Part shown: positions 1-11,289 of the stretch, in pieces | How positions within the stretch are numbered: position 1 is the stretch's first letter | How the letters are laid out: each line of letters starts with the position of its first letter | Source of the DNA: Rhyzopertha dominica | Taxonomy: Eukaryota; Arthropoda; Insecta; Coleoptera; Bostrichidae | Direction: 5' to 3' | Assembly (NCBI GenBank): GCA_025024175.1 | Contig: QCXZ01000041.1 | Span: forward strand, 52,385,786-52,449,785 | Length of the DNA: 64,000 bases | Program-made: the position numbers and the translations under genes | Notes under the pieces: generated by a model | What the model was told of the DNA's origin: nothing | The model's database searches: none | Seen by the model: the letters and a program-made list of their open reading frames with translations, nothing else

Positions 1-189
1 TTTTAAACTGAATGAGATTCGATATCAAATATGCTCTCTATCTTGCTGCTGTTGATTAATTGCTATGGAAATAGTTAACACGAGCTGAAACTAGTCTTTC
101 TTCTTTCAAGTCTGAAAATAAAAGAGACTGAGATATACTGCACAAAAAGTTTTGTGCAAGTCTCTTACTTTAAATAAAAAGATTTTTGT

Positions 190-450
190 TTTCTGCCTAT
201 CTGACAAACCAAAATATAATACAATTATAAATCTTTGATAGAGGATAACCCACTTTTGCTTCTGGTGGCAAATTCAATTGGTCTTGGTCACAGCAATTTC
301 TTTGTGGTCGAAATCCAGCTTGTCCAGGGGATAGAACATTTTTAACTATAGGAGAAATGCGCCGATAAATCATTAACTCCAAAATCTTGTAGCAAACACT
401 CAACAAAGAAATGGATCGGTAACTGGAGGCTGGATGTGTTTTCAATTACT
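190..450 (-). mobile_element. LINE reverse-transcriptase fragment
   Basis: The minus-strand translation carries the N-terminal part of a non-LTR retrotransposon reverse transcriptase. It reads SYRSISLLSVCYKILE, then SPGQAGFRPQRNCCDQ; both blocks are typical of LINE RT fingers (PISLL and QAGFR motifs). The reading frame degenerates after CCDQ, and no catalytic YADD box is present. I take it as a dead fragment of a jockey-like or similar LINE. It has no upstream ORF1 or endonuclease nearby. Confidence 0.75.
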
Positions 451-469
451 CTTCCTCATTTTTATGGAA

Positions 470-745
470 AAGTCAGAAGATTTAAAAATGATATGTTTAA
501 TAATAAGTGGATTGGAAGGGGAGGTACGGTTTCCTGGCTATCAAAGTTACCTGACCTAACTGTTCTTGACTTTTTCTTTGGGAGTGGATGAAAAGTAGTG
601 AATTGACTCGTAAAATTATGGAATCAGCTACCCCACTACGAAATGACCACAATACGACTCACATAGCAACGTTTTCAGTATCAAATAGAGCGAGAAAGTG
701 TACACACGCCGAGGGAGGATATTTTGAACAGTTGTCACAATTAAC
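470..745 (+). mobile_element. Mariner-like transposase C-terminal fragment
   Basis: A broken coding stretch reads WIGRGGTVSW, then SKLPDLTVLDFFF. This corresponds to the tail of mariner-type transposases around the last catalytic Asp (PDLTPLDFFLW-like). After a frameshift it continues to a C-terminal GGYFEQL block. The same region of the element at 1378-2757 reads WIGRGTIN and SPDLTPLDF, so the two are related. The N-terminal two thirds are absent, so this is a non-functional remnant. Confidence 0.65.
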
Positions 746-779
746 TTATGTGTGTGTATCATCAATAAAATAATTAAAT

Positions 780-1375
780 AATTAACTAATAAATTTTGAC
801 ATTTTCTTCAGTTATTTTGATTTTAAATAATGCAAATAAATGTTAATTCTGCTGCTTTTCTTGGGAAAATCCAGCTTGAATTTTTTACTTTAAACAGCTT
901 AATAGCAATTTTAAAACCGCAATTTTCTGACTACCGCGTCCCGCCGAAAAATATGACCAGCCATTTCCATGCAAGGCAGCAGCGCCAGAAATTCCGAATC
1001 CGTGTTTGTTTATTTATACTTGATCTTCTGTATCTCGTTTGGCAGGCTCACCGGCTCCTTATCTAGCTGTTTGAGGCCGCCCCGAAGGTTCCCAGGGGTT
1101 GATTCCTAGAACCGAGGCAATACAAAGAGACGGTGACATAAATATATGTTGTGCTCATCCACAGGACGCCGGCTTGGCGAACCGGCCATGTGGAAGGAAG
1201 AGATCTACTTGGGTCTACTTTCAACAAAATCGTCCTCTGGAATTTCGATAAATTTTTTGCATCAACTTGGAATCTCAAGGAACACTTTTATTTCAGTTTA
1301 AGCCCCATCTATTCAACTTTTTTATGCTAGAGATCGGGGGTGATGCATGGACATTTTCATTTTAATACCTACTCA
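780..1375. other. AT-rich spacer with no recognisable feature
   Basis: I see no homology, repeat border or splice-like exon here. Short ORFs are present, but none has a recognisable motif. The patch around 1030-1240 is somewhat richer in GC. Confidence 0.4.
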
Positions 1376-1377
1376 TA

Positions 1378-1408
1378 CAGGATGTTTCACAAATGATAAT
1401 GACCTTGA
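1378..1408 (+). repeat. Left terminal inverted repeat of mariner-like copy 1
   Basis: It begins CAGGATGTTTCAC next to a flanking TA. It pairs with the reverse complement of 2727-2757, with three mismatches in 31 positions. Confidence 0.88.
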
Positions 1409-1622
1409 CGAAATTACAAATGCAACCCAAAATACATTTGCAGAGGTAACATTGATAATTGTTCATCGTTTTAAAAAATATAAAACATAGAGAGCTGTAT
1501 AAATTCGTAAATTTTGACATAAACTTCAATCATTTGCTTTCAGTAAAGTCGGTATTGTAAAACAAATTTTATTTTAAAAAAATGTTTATTCAATAACATT
1601 AATGTAATAAATGCTCCGAATG

Positions 1623-2626
1623 TCACCCTCCGCTGTTTTCACAAGCTTGAATTCGTGCCCAAAACGACCTTTTAACATGCATTAACATTTCTGGAGTGAT
1701 GGATCTACATGCATCACGTATTTTATTTTCTAAATGTTCTACACTTTCAATTGGTGTTTGGTATACTTGCTCTTTTACCATTCCCCACAGAGAAAAATCC
1801 AAAGGAGTAAGGTCTGGGCTTCTCGGTGGGCAGGGATTAATTGTACCTCTTCCTATCCATCGGTTGGGCAAAACCAAATCAAGATGATTTCGCACTATTC
1901 TATGATAATGCGCAGGTGCCGCATCTTGTTTGAACCATAGATCTTGTCTTACTTGTAAATTTACATTTTGGAGAAGCACCGGTAAAATGTTTCTTAAAAA
2001 ATTTAGATAAGTATTGCCGTTTAAACTATCGCGAAAAAATAAGGCCCAACAATTTGATTCCCCAATATTCCGCACCAGACATTCGTCGAGTAGATAGTTT
2101 GAAAAAGTCCTTCTCGAATCCAACGTGGATTTTCTTGCGCATAATAATGCATGTTATGTTTGTTAACTCCACCATTATTAGAAAATCTTGCTTCATCTGA
2201 GAAGCAAATGTTGTCATAAAATCTCACATTCAAATTTTGGTGTTCCCGAAAAAAGTTACAAAAAGCCAGTCTTTTAGGATAATCTGTCTCCTTTAAGGCC
2301 TGAACCAATTGCAAGTGATACGGATGAAATTGATTGCCTCTAATTATTCGGTGTACTGAAGACAGACTAATACCGGTTGCTGTTGAGACTACCCTTTGAC
2401 TAATATGAGGAATTTCGTCAATCATTTCCAATACTCTAATTTCATTGTCAGGGCCTGTTGCTGTTCTTTCTCTTGACTTTTTTAGTGGTGGCCAGTTTGT
2501 CCTTGAAATTAATTCAAGTCTCTTGAAAATTATATCGGCAGGAGCTCATCTGTTTGGAAAACATCGTCTGTATAAACGGGCAGCAGCGGAAGCATTTTTC
2601 TTGCATTCACCATAAATCAAAATCAT
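1623..2626 (-). pseudogene. DD41D mariner-like transposase, one stop and one frameshift
   Basis: The coding region runs from an ATG at 2626 to a stop just past CENSGG near 1623, about 335 codons. The N-terminus (GECKKNASAAARLYRRCFP) is the paired/HTH-type DNA-binding start. A second HTH-like block (RVVSTATGISLSSVHRI) follows, then FSDEARF with the first catalytic Asp. Next come QDAAPAH with the second Asp and SPDLTPLDF with the third. Only two lesions are visible: an in-frame TGA at 2546-2548 after CFPNR, and a -1 phase change at a T-run (minus strand of 2033-2039) after GPYFF. All three catalytic acids survive. The enzyme would cut and paste its element by a DDD mechanism. As it stands the gene is broken unless the phase change is a programmed slip. 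Confidence 0.85.
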
Positions 2627-2726
2627 ATTTGTTTTTTATCATTTGAATACATTTTGACTTTTAATAAATACAGTGACAGGAACCATTTTAAAATAATACC
2701 ATTATGTAAAATAATCGCATTGGTTA

Positions 2727-2757
2727 TCAGGGTCATTGTCATTCGTGAAACATCCTG
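2727..2757 (-). repeat. Right terminal inverted repeat of mariner-like copy 1
   Basis: It ends GTGAAACATCCTG followed by TA at 2758-2759, mirroring the left end. Confidence 0.88.
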
Positions 2758-3039
2758 TATAAGTGATGTTATTTGCATTTTTATTGAATGTATTCCAAAA
2801 ACGTTTGTTATTAAAAAATTGAACGTATCCTGCCTGGTTTACAAGAGATATAATACGCGGCCTTAGACATAAACGACTTCTTTGGAGGTTTTTGAGGTCG
2901 AAGCTAAAAAAGGATATTCCTTTTCTCACTGGAGTTTCATTTCTCGTAAGCAGTCCAATATAAAAGCTGACTTATTTATCTTCTCCCGCACAAACAGTAA
3001 CCTCTTTCACATCTCTGCAAAATCTACCAAATCTTACTT

Positions 3040-3640
3040 CTTTTCCAGATGAGGATGTTACTACTATAAAGAAACTGAAGGCCAAATTCACTCGAGAAGA
3101 AGTCAATGAAAATATCCACCCTGTGTTTATTTGACATTAATGGTGTGAACACTACAGGAGATATGTCAGCCTGTAAAGTCCCGAACAACAACAGTAAAAA
3201 AGGCGAAGTTGAAGAATTCCTAATCAAAAAGGAGTTATATTTTGAAGACCATTATACAGAGAAGGAAGTATTCGAAGCTGTGCGCACAAAAACGTATGAA
3301 ATAAAATATAAAATCGATCAGATTGCGTTCGAGGACGATTTAGTTGTCTTACGTTTACGGCCTTATCATTGATATGGAGCCAATTCAAGGAAAAAATAGG
3401 AAAAAAACAATGGGGGAAAATTTAGCAATGAACATTCGATTTAATAACTGCCGACGCTTGGAAAAAATCTGTACAGCGCGTAATAAAGATAGAAGACAAA
3501 CGGATGGAATAGCAAGAAATTTCTGCATAAGTCGGTTTCTCATAGATCTTTTCCTACAACTACAAGCCCAATACAAAGGAAAAAGTACTACATTATGGTG
3601 GGAGGGAAGACCTCGTTGATAAAGCTATCAGGCCCACATT
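3040..3640 (+). pseudogene. DDE transposase remnant (shared family, copy a)
   Basis: A decayed C-terminal half of a DDE transposase family seen repeatedly in this window (see 36883-37709). Readable blocks are EVEEFLIKKELYFEDHYTEK, then LRLRPYHC, then after frameshifts QFKEKIGKKQWG and DAWKKSVQRVIKIED. These match LRKEDLYFEEDYTK, RLPPYHC and DAWRDSVRHVL in the better copy. The catalytic Asp-containing first half is missing. This is a dead fragment. Confidence 0.6.
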
Positions 3641-3644
3641 CATT

Positions 3645-4735
3645 AAAGGTTGTGCTAAAGTCACTCAACAGCTGATGTTGGCTCAATTTAATTTAACTTA
3701 ATGTCAACTAATAGACTGGTGTTCTTTCGAATCTTGATAGTTCCTGTCTTGTTGTCTCTTCATAACGGTTCATCGATAGAAGTTTTCATAATGTCCTTAA
3801 TGTAGTTAAATATTTTATGTTAATAAATGTTCATACCCTATGAAATAGCAACCTATAAAGAAATTTTTGGGCAATAGTATATAAACAATACCAGAGAAAA
3901 GAGTATAAACATGAGAACGTGAGTTAGCGTGAGATTTAAAGAAATAAATATTCAATTTAGATTTAACAACGACTCGTTTAATAAAACAGGTTGTGGGACG
4001 TTTGTTGCAGGTTTTCGATCTTTTGTGAATCTATTTGTGAATGTGAATGGCAAATTTGTGATGTGAAGCCGAGCTGCAGTTATACAATTCTTCTTACTGG
4101 CGGCACTAACAAATTGTTTTTCCGGATATCCTGCATCCTAGAGCGATTACATTCTGTTAGCGGATTAAAACTGGCGGGATTCTGTTGCTGTTTCGTTACT
4201 GAAGGTTCAAGTTGATTAATAGGTACAAATGCAATAAATCTTTAGCCACCTAAGCAAATCATAAATTTCAAAATACCAGGTCACTGTGAGTTGGTTATCA
4301 GCAACAAGTCCACGTTAATCTGTTATCCAAGCTGGGTCGTACATTATCACTAAACACCCATCGAATATCATCCTAAATCGCCCCATTCCCACCCAGTAAT
4401 TAGCTCTGTGAACCAAACCGACAAAAACTAATTTTCTTCCCGATCTCTTGACCACATTCCACCCTCTNCGAGCGATGACTTGCGGATCCATCCCTCTTGG
4501 AATGCAACGGAGCCCCAGCCAGAAATGCGGGCCGCTATTGTTGCCAACTGCGGGACCACAAAAAAAGACATCGATACTAAGCAGTGGACGAAGCAACAGG
4601 TAGTAATTACTATGGCAGGGCGGTGACTTTCAAACGGCGAGGAACTGACTTTCTGGGAAGAGATGGTGAGGAAGAGGCCTTGGAATTGGACAGCGAGGAG
4701 TTCAGATGGAAGTGTCTTGGAGGACCCGGAAAAAG
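3645..4735. other. Intergenic stretch, no gene recognised
   Basis: Six-frame reading shows only short unrelated ORFs. The ORFs at 3991-4215 and on the minus strand at 4315-4596 (interrupted by an N) have no recognisable motif. I see no repeat borders. Confidence 0.4.
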
Positions 4736-4739
4736 GCCA

Positions 4740-4862
4740 GCAGCCTGAAACTACACGTATAGTGTTGAATATTTAGGAATACATCAAAAAATCCAGAGGG
4801 AGAAACTGGGGCCATCGCAAAAACCAACATTTCACAATCAACTGTGAAAAATATAGCTGTAA
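4740..4862 (+). mobile_element. DDE transposase N-terminal fragment (shared family)
   Basis: Two overlapping frames give EYIKKSR, then GETGAIAKTNISQSTVKNIA. This matches the helix-turn-helix start at 41476-41630 (VYVYIKNAEGERGTIAKT). It is the DNA-binding N-terminus of the DDE transposase family found elsewhere in this window. It is only about 40 residues long and frameshifted. Confidence 0.55.
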
Positions 4863-4965
4863 GTAGAATTCAGGGCAGAAAAGTGCAAAAAGACGTTGGT
4901 TCATCGAGGGTTTTCAATATGATCCCTCACGTATGACCTCTGAGGCATATAATAGTTATTTTTGT

Positions 4966-5035
4966 ATCTAGAACACGATACTTTTGCGTTCAAGCATGGA
5001 AGCTATCCGCTCTAGAACGCAAGAGCATTTCGCGT
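4966..5035 (+). repeat. Left direct repeat flanking Crypton-like element
   Basis: It contains TCTAGAACACGATACTTTTG and TCTAGAACGCAAGAGCATTT. A similar but 19-bp shorter arrangement recurs in the same orientation at 6467-6515. Confidence 0.5.
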
Positions 5036-5199
5036 TCGAGATACAAACAATATTTTTTCGAAAACTGCAATAAAATGAGATAATTGAATGTAGAACAATT
5101 TAATTTATATTTGGAAACTTTAAACTACTGTTTGAATCAAGACTTTTTAGGTGCGGTGGCGCTGCCTATCATAACGATAGCAACTTAATAAACAATAAA

Positions 5200-6125
5200 G
5201 ATTGTTTGTCAGAAGAAGTAATTTCAGAATTAAAATATATTGTAATCATCCATATTCTAAAGAGTGTGAAGGCGTTGTTTCACAATTAATCCCTAAAAAA
5301 ATCGTCGAGACAGTACGAAATCGCCTACAACGAATTTAAAGCGTGGTGCAGTTCAAAGAAAATTCAAAGTGTCCGAAGCGGTATTACTGGTATATTTCGA
5401 ATATAAAATTAATAAAGTTATACCTTCGACAATATGGTTGGTATATTCAATGCTAAAATGTACACTGAATGCTAAAGAAACTTTTCAGGCCATTTTAGTT
5501 GTTGGTATTCGTGGAGCTTTGAGAAGAGATGAGCTACTGAAAATAACGATAGATGATGTAGAAGACACAAATTCAATTGTTATTATAAGAATTCCTGATT
5601 CCAAAACTCATACTCCGAGATGTTTTGTGATTTCAAGTCCACACCAAATGAAGATATACCGCAAATACTGTGCTTTACGTCAGGCAGTTACTACAAGTCG
5701 AAGATTTTTTGTTTAAGTATGTCAAAGAAAAATGTGTTAACCAAGTGGTTGGCCTCAATAAAATAAGGAATGTGCCAAAAAAATGGCAACGTATCTTAAT
5801 TGGCCTCATCCGGAAACTTATACAGGACACTGTGTCAGACGTTCTTCCGCCACTCTGTTAACCGACGCAGGCGTCGATATTACCACGATTAAACGACATG
5901 GGGGTGGCGTTCTAGTACAGTAGCGGAGACTTATGTAGAGGATTCTATTCAAAATAAAATTTCAGTCGCAAAGAAACTGTTTCCATCTTCAGCAGAGCCT
6001 ACAGAATTTACCAATAATACAACGTGCGCAGTAAAGTTAAACAATTATAGCACCAGCCTCATCGAACACCTAGAACTAAAAGCTACGATAACCGATAGCA
6101 CTAGATCTGGCATAAATTTCACTCA
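5200..6125 (+). pseudogene. Tyrosine recombinase (Crypton-like), frameshifted
   Basis: Reading across frames gives a phage-integrase-fold recombinase. The first catalytic Arg region is GIRGALRRDELLKITIDDVE (about 5506-5565). PDSKTHTPRCFVISS and KYCALRQAVTT follow. The HxxR box is GHCVRRSSATLLTDAGVD (about 5823-5876), then TIKRHGG. The catalytic Tyr lies in AETYVEDSIQNK (about 5932). All four signature positions are thus visible, but on at least three frames. The open stretch at 5369-5716 is the longest intact piece. The sequence resembles eukaryotic Crypton-type recombinases that were both mobilised and domesticated in animals; that assignment is by motif memory. A second, more deleted copy lies at 25405-25701. 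Confidence 0.7.
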
Positions 6126-6466
6126 CTGAAATATCGGTACTTTCGATTTATATGTAGTGCAAAATAAATTGTAATCATGTAAGTAAGAATTTAGGATGGC
6201 AATGCCATCTGTCAGCATTACACTGACATGATGACAAAGCCACCTAGCTGCCTTAACGGGTACTACTTACTAAAGGAAGTGACCTGTAGCCTGACAAATT
6301 GGCATGCAACTGCATACTTCAATTTGACAGCAGGCCCCAACGGCACTTTTTGCTAGCGGGCAAGAACCGACATACATTAAAATGTAATCATCTTGTTACT
6401 GTTTTTTATATAATAATTACTGTTTTATTCGAAAGAATGATAAATTATTTTCACAATTGTTTTATG

Positions 6467-6515
6467 TTCTAGAATGACAAATACTTTGGCGTTCTAGAGC
6501 ACAAAAGTATTTCGC
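6467..6515 (+). repeat. Right direct repeat flanking Crypton-like element
   Basis: It contains TTCTAGAATGACAAATACTT and TTCTAGAGCACAAAAGTATT then TCGC, matching the left repeat with scattered differences. Confidence 0.5.
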
Positions 6516-6549
6516 AGCTAGCTGACAAAANAGGATCTCTTTGTCAACT

Positions 6550-9050
6550 AANAATTTAACGAAANTGTCAACTTTTGATGACAGTTTCGAAAACGACGAT
6601 AACGGAAAGTTACTAAAAAGAGTGACTCACAGAAAAGAACATTTGGACCACAGTCTCGTTGGGATTTAGGATTTAACCTTTAAAGGGACAGAAGCCATTA
6701 TCAACGAAACTTTCCATCCTTGAGCCGGGTATTTAATTTGTTTGTTTGCCCTGCCTCATTATCTAATTTTGGTGAAAGCCATCGCAACATTGTTAGTCCG
6801 GCGCACGTCAAGTTTAAAATAAATAGCCGTTTTTTTTACAACAGAACCCCGGCACCTATGATACCGATAACAGTTGACCCAATAAACATTTTGAAATTAT
6901 CGAAATATACCACGTTACTTGTATAACCGGCTTATCAGCAGAAGATATCCGTCGAGGTTTTTTAAAGAGCTGATGGGTATTTAAATTTTAACCACCTGTT
7001 TGGTTTGAGATACGAACAGGTGGTGACGTCACGTCCTGCTGGATTCCTGCTAGCAGGGATTTCGGACATCGCCTTGCACATGCTGAAGTTCATCGTACCA
7101 CATGGTGCAGATTTAAAGGCCCACCAACAAGCGAAGGATCGTTTTTGTATGAGCGCTAATGGCATAACCGGGCAATCAAAGTTTTGAATGGCATCCTTCC
7201 TAAACAAGCTTAATCTGTCAAGTAATTTGATGAAAATTGTTCAATGGCGTTGTTTATTAAAGAAAAACAGATATACAAAGAATTGCAAAAGCGTTTTATA
7301 CTTAAAAATAAATACTTTTTCCATAATGACCTTATACGAAAAGACAGTTTATTCAATTGCGTCATAAGATAGTATTTTTGGGTATGAAAATCTGGACGAA
7401 AATCCCATCATTTTGTTAAAGCCTGAATTCTGATTCAGAAAGTGACTTGAATATTCAAAATCCTCCACCAGAGATAAGAAATCAAGCAAAGCAAACCTCG
7501 AAAATGGATGTATGAAGAAATTATGGTCTATATGCGGTGTTAAGAACAACCTTATTTAATTATTTAAAATATCTACTGACTAAAGTAACGTAATCATGTA
7601 TTGCTTCAACAAATAAATACTTAGTTGTACAAATGTTTTTAGGTTGCTTTAATGTTTGGAATTTCTGACGCTTGTCGTAGCTACGAATTGAAAGATTTAT
7701 AGTAAATAATTTCAAAGACTCTTGAAGTACCTAACACAAAGACAAAGATATCACGTTCGTTTCTAAAGATTTCTAAAAAATATATGAAACCGTTGATCAA
7801 ATTGAAAACATTTTTTTAAGCAGAAGAACGGTTTACTAAAAGAGGCGAGGCTGAAAAATGTTACTTTCGTCTCTCGCTTAAAATACATTGCTTTGATTCT
7901 AGAGCATTCCAGTAATATCTAAACCGAATTGCACGCCCTGCTGAAATTCATTCCATTTCCATGACCGTTAGAGCTCAGGTGGAGACTGCAGGTACTTGTA
8001 CATCCTCTTGACGACCAGGCGGACCCCTTGGTATGCAGTGGGTTCTCAACCTCTCAGACTGCAGGACAGGTTCAAGGAACAGGCATACGTAATATACATA
8101 TGTAATTTTTAGGATGTCGACAGCCAGAGCGGTGTGAACTGCATTTGGACCTTTCGGAATGCGATAATTTGCGAATATTTGGGAGTCGGAATTGAAATTG
8201 TAGAAGCAGCATGTTGAAGACAGACGTGGGTGCTAGAAAAGCTAGAAAGTTTCTTGGGTTAGTTCGGGAAAAGAGAACTGTTTTCAGGTGAAAAAAGCAT
8301 GAATATATTTTATTTCTTGTCGCGTTGTTCATTTGTTAAAGCTATATTGTAAACCTTGAAAACTTAAATTAATAGCAATTATGATAACTGTAATATAAAC
8401 TCCATAAAGTATGTGGTTTCAGTGCACTATACTTGCTAAATAGAGATTTGCTCTTCCTAAAGTGAAGTCCCTGGTTCAAATCTACGTGAACGAAAATAAA
8501 AAATAATTTAATAACCGTTGTTCGAACCTGTAAACCTAATAACGAATGGCTTCATAGGTTCATCCCCCCCCCACCGGTCTAAGGTTTTAGCACCACTTTT
8601 CCGCAGCTATCTATGTAAAACTAAACGACTAACCGTTAGCTCCGAATCATAGAAAATTGCGGCATTCATAAAACGATAGTCATTGTGGTTTGACATCCTT
8701 TTGATTATTATTCTGCAAGGACATTATATAATTTTATCGTTTAGACTGCTTGGATCATAGGTTGATTTGTCACTGGTTTTTTTTATATTACTATTATCGG
8801 CCTATCCAGCTACAAGTCGTTAATTTTGATGTACCTTATAAAATTCTACCAGAAGAAATTTTATTTTTGGAGTATATTTACCAGAATAAAAGCAAAATAA
8901 ACACAATTCGACTATATTCAAAATATTTCTCCGTATTATTCTTTAAACTGTCCAAAAAGGTCGAAGAGACGGTTCGTTTCTTACGAAATACAATAGGAAT
9001 CCTTAAATGGGCAGTTTGTCTACCAGCATGAAATCGGCCAGTTTACAATC
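6550..9050. other. Intergenic region without recognisable genes
   Basis: Only short ORFs occur here, with no conserved motif. A run of nine C lies at 8564-8572. Around 8463-8483 there is a short match (GTGAAGTCCCT then TTCAAATC) to the unidentified repeat at 48390-49055 and 59472-60195. The stretch 6990-7190 is somewhat GC-richer and open on both strands, but I cannot assign it. Confidence 0.4.
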
Positions 9051-9059
9051 ATAAATAAA

Positions 9060-9400
9060 GGTTTGACATGGGAAACATTCTCTCTATTGGGAATTAAATG
9101 GGTCAGTATGGCGTTTAGACTGTTTTGAGTGCTTGGCAGAACATTGAAGCAATTAAATTCTATTGGCTATCTGTCTCAATTTTTGACGCGAGCTGAGCGA
9201 GTTGTCATGGAAAGTTTTACATTTTCGTCCAAAATATAAGGAGCTTGTGTTACGTAGAACCCTGAAAAACACACTGGGAGTGTCTCAGGGTAACATATTA
9301 GGACCACCGTCGAGTGCTACGTATGAAGAATGAACTTGAAGTTATCTACATTCCCAAACACTTTTGTCAGGTCATGCCCGCACAAATCTATTGTTTTGTT
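9060..9400 (+). mobile_element. LINE reverse-transcriptase scrap
   Basis: The reading GVSQGNILGPPSSA matches the GVPQGSxLGPLLF motif of LINE reverse transcriptases. Flanking frames are too decayed to extend. This is a small, dead fragment. Confidence 0.5.
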
Positions 9401-10189
9401 ATTGTTTATACGCGAAGTCAAAATTTGAGGCTCCCTACTCGTGCAATTAGTGACTCATGCAAGACCCATTTACATACAATGTGTCTAAAAACCCACGGAG
9501 AGCATAGCGACGACGCGGCGCATCGCGTTTTATTGATAGTCATCTTCGGTGAGATAACACCCTGTTTGTTAATGGGACCCCCAGGTATCGGGGTTGCCTT
9601 CCTAAGAAATTGCTTAATTGTGAATGACAAGAATCTTTGGCTTTTTATAAGGGTGCAGCGGCAACGCGTTTATTGGGCCTAAACGTGATGGTCGAGGAAG
9701 GCAACAAAAGAGCTAAAAAAAACGGGAATTCTCGAAAGCTCTTGCCTGAGCTGCACAGTGATAGGCCAACAATTAAATAAAACCTTTTAAGTATTTCCTT
9801 CAGCTCTATTACCTAATACATTTTCCAAAGTAAATGAAATAGTTGCACTAGTAGAAGCGATGGTTAATTTTTCTATGTATACTTCCAGTATAGAAAGTTC
9901 TTATGTAAAACTGTCGTTTATTTTCTCGTGTCGCTACTCTTCCACGTTATTTAATTTAAGAGAGATTTATAAAAAGATGGCCTCCACAGTAGATGCAAGC
10001 AGTTTTTATATAACTAATGTTAAAGCTCCTTTACAAAGCACTATACAATAAGAAAAACAGTTACATGGTATCTAATAGAACTAGTTTTTGGCTTTGCCTT
10101 TTCTATCAAATTTGATTAACTTTACCGAATAATCTGATGTTCGCTCAAAATTTTCCACTCTACTATACTCTAAGAAGCTAATACGTGCT

Positions 10190-11280
10190 TTTTACGACCA
10201 TTACTGCGTTGTTATGGCATTAGCTTTGCAAAGTAAAGACTTTTCTGTACTTGAACAAAACCTTTCAAGAGACATCGAGATTATGAACTGCTATTTTAAA
10301 ACCTGGTACTTGTGCCCTAATCCATTGAAGACAGAAGTAACTTGCTTTCATCTCAACAATCACCAAATCATGAAACAGCTTCAAGTTATGTCAAATAACA
10401 TAATTCTTGAATATAACTTCTCGCCAAAATACCTTGGAGTGACCCTAGATACGTCTCTAACGTACAAGAAACATCTAGAAAACGTCAGTAAAAAATTACA
10501 GACTAGAAATAACATTCTGCATAAGCTTGCTGGCACAAGTTGGGGAGCAAATGTAAATGTACTCCGTACTTCTGCAACTGCCTTGCTTTATAACACTGCT
10601 GAGTACAGTCATCACACAGAAAAAATTGACACTCAGTTAAATACTGCAATGCGACTAATCAATGGAACGATTAAGTCAACTCCATTACCTTGGCTTCCGA
10701 TTCTTTCAAACATTGCTCCTCCGGAGATTCGCAGACAGTTTGCTACATATAAAGCTTGACAAAAATATCAATCAGCTCCTAATGAGTTTCTGATTTCCCG
10801 AGATCTGCAAGAGCTACCTCAACTCGGCTAACTTCTAGAAAACCTCTGTGGACAGAAGATTTCCTTCGTGCTCCTTATACCATTGAAGATGGATGGTGTT
10901 CTGTTTGGCAACTTAAGAAACATGATATATTCAATCAGCAGCTTATAGACGATCCTACGGAAGAGGTAGCAGGAACTGACCTCCCAAGAAGGTCTTGGGT
11001 CACTCTGAATCGCCTTCGCACAGGTCATGGGAAATGCAAGTTTTTTTCTTAATAAATGGGATTCATCTATCAACCCTTCTAGGGAATGTGGAGATCCCCT
11101 CCAAACAATAGGACATATGGTCAACAGATGTCCCCGTACAGCATGGCCTGGTGGTTTTGCGTCTATCAATCGTGTTGATGAAGGTGTTAAAGACTGGCTT
11201 AAGACAATAGAGATCTGATTAGAGTTTTCTGCGGTTTTCTTCAATACTCTATCCAGAATAAATGCATACATGTATGTATC
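10190..11280 (+). pseudogene. Jockey-like LINE, RT C-terminus to 3' end
   Basis: An open stretch at 10214-10759 starts just after the position of the YADD catalytic box, which has decayed. It reads ALALQSKDFSVLEQNL, KYLGVTLDTSLTYKKHLENV, NILHKLAGTSWGA and TAMRLINGTI. This is the thumb region of jockey-clade LINE reverse transcriptases. After a frameshift, 10830-11217 continues with FLRAPYTIEDGWCSVW and LPRRSWVTLNRLRTGHG. It ends in a degenerate C-terminal zinc-knuckle region, ECGDPLQTIGHMVNRCP. Endonuclease and most of the RT are missing (5' truncation), the usual fate of a LINE copy. Confidence 0.8.
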
Positions 11281-11289
11281 TATTATAGA

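Larger units (their letters stand above)
1378..2757 (-). mobile_element. DD41D mariner-like transposon, copy 1, near full length
   Basis: This is a complete 1380-bp element with 31-bp terminal inverted repeats (1378-1408 and 2727-2757, starting CAGGATGTTTCAC) that differ at three positions. It is flanked on both sides by TA, the target-site duplication typical of the Tc1/mariner superfamily. It encodes a transposase on the minus strand. A second copy lies at 26334-27613. The 41-residue spacing between the second and third catalytic Asp resembles the rosa/DD41D group; that family name is from recall and unverified. Confidence 0.9.
4966..6515 (+). mobile_element. Crypton-like tyrosine-recombinase element
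   Basis: A tyrosine-recombinase pseudogene (5200-6125) sits between two related direct repeats, 4966-5035 and 6467-6515. Both contain TCTAGA followed by a GCGTTC-type block and end in ATTTCGC. Direct rather than inverted terminal repeats fit elements that use a tyrosine recombinase rather than a DDE transposase. The element boundaries are inferred from these repeats. Confidence 0.5.

Noticed and set aside
7005..7187. Open frame on + with an overlapping minus-strand ORF
   Set aside because: No recognisable domain, no start context or splice sites, and both strands are open merely because the patch is GC-richer.
8463..8483. GGTTCAAATCT resembling a tRNA or SINE B box
   Set aside because: No A box at the right distance, no cloverleaf fold, and the phrase matches a piece of the unidentified repeat at 48-49 kb instead.
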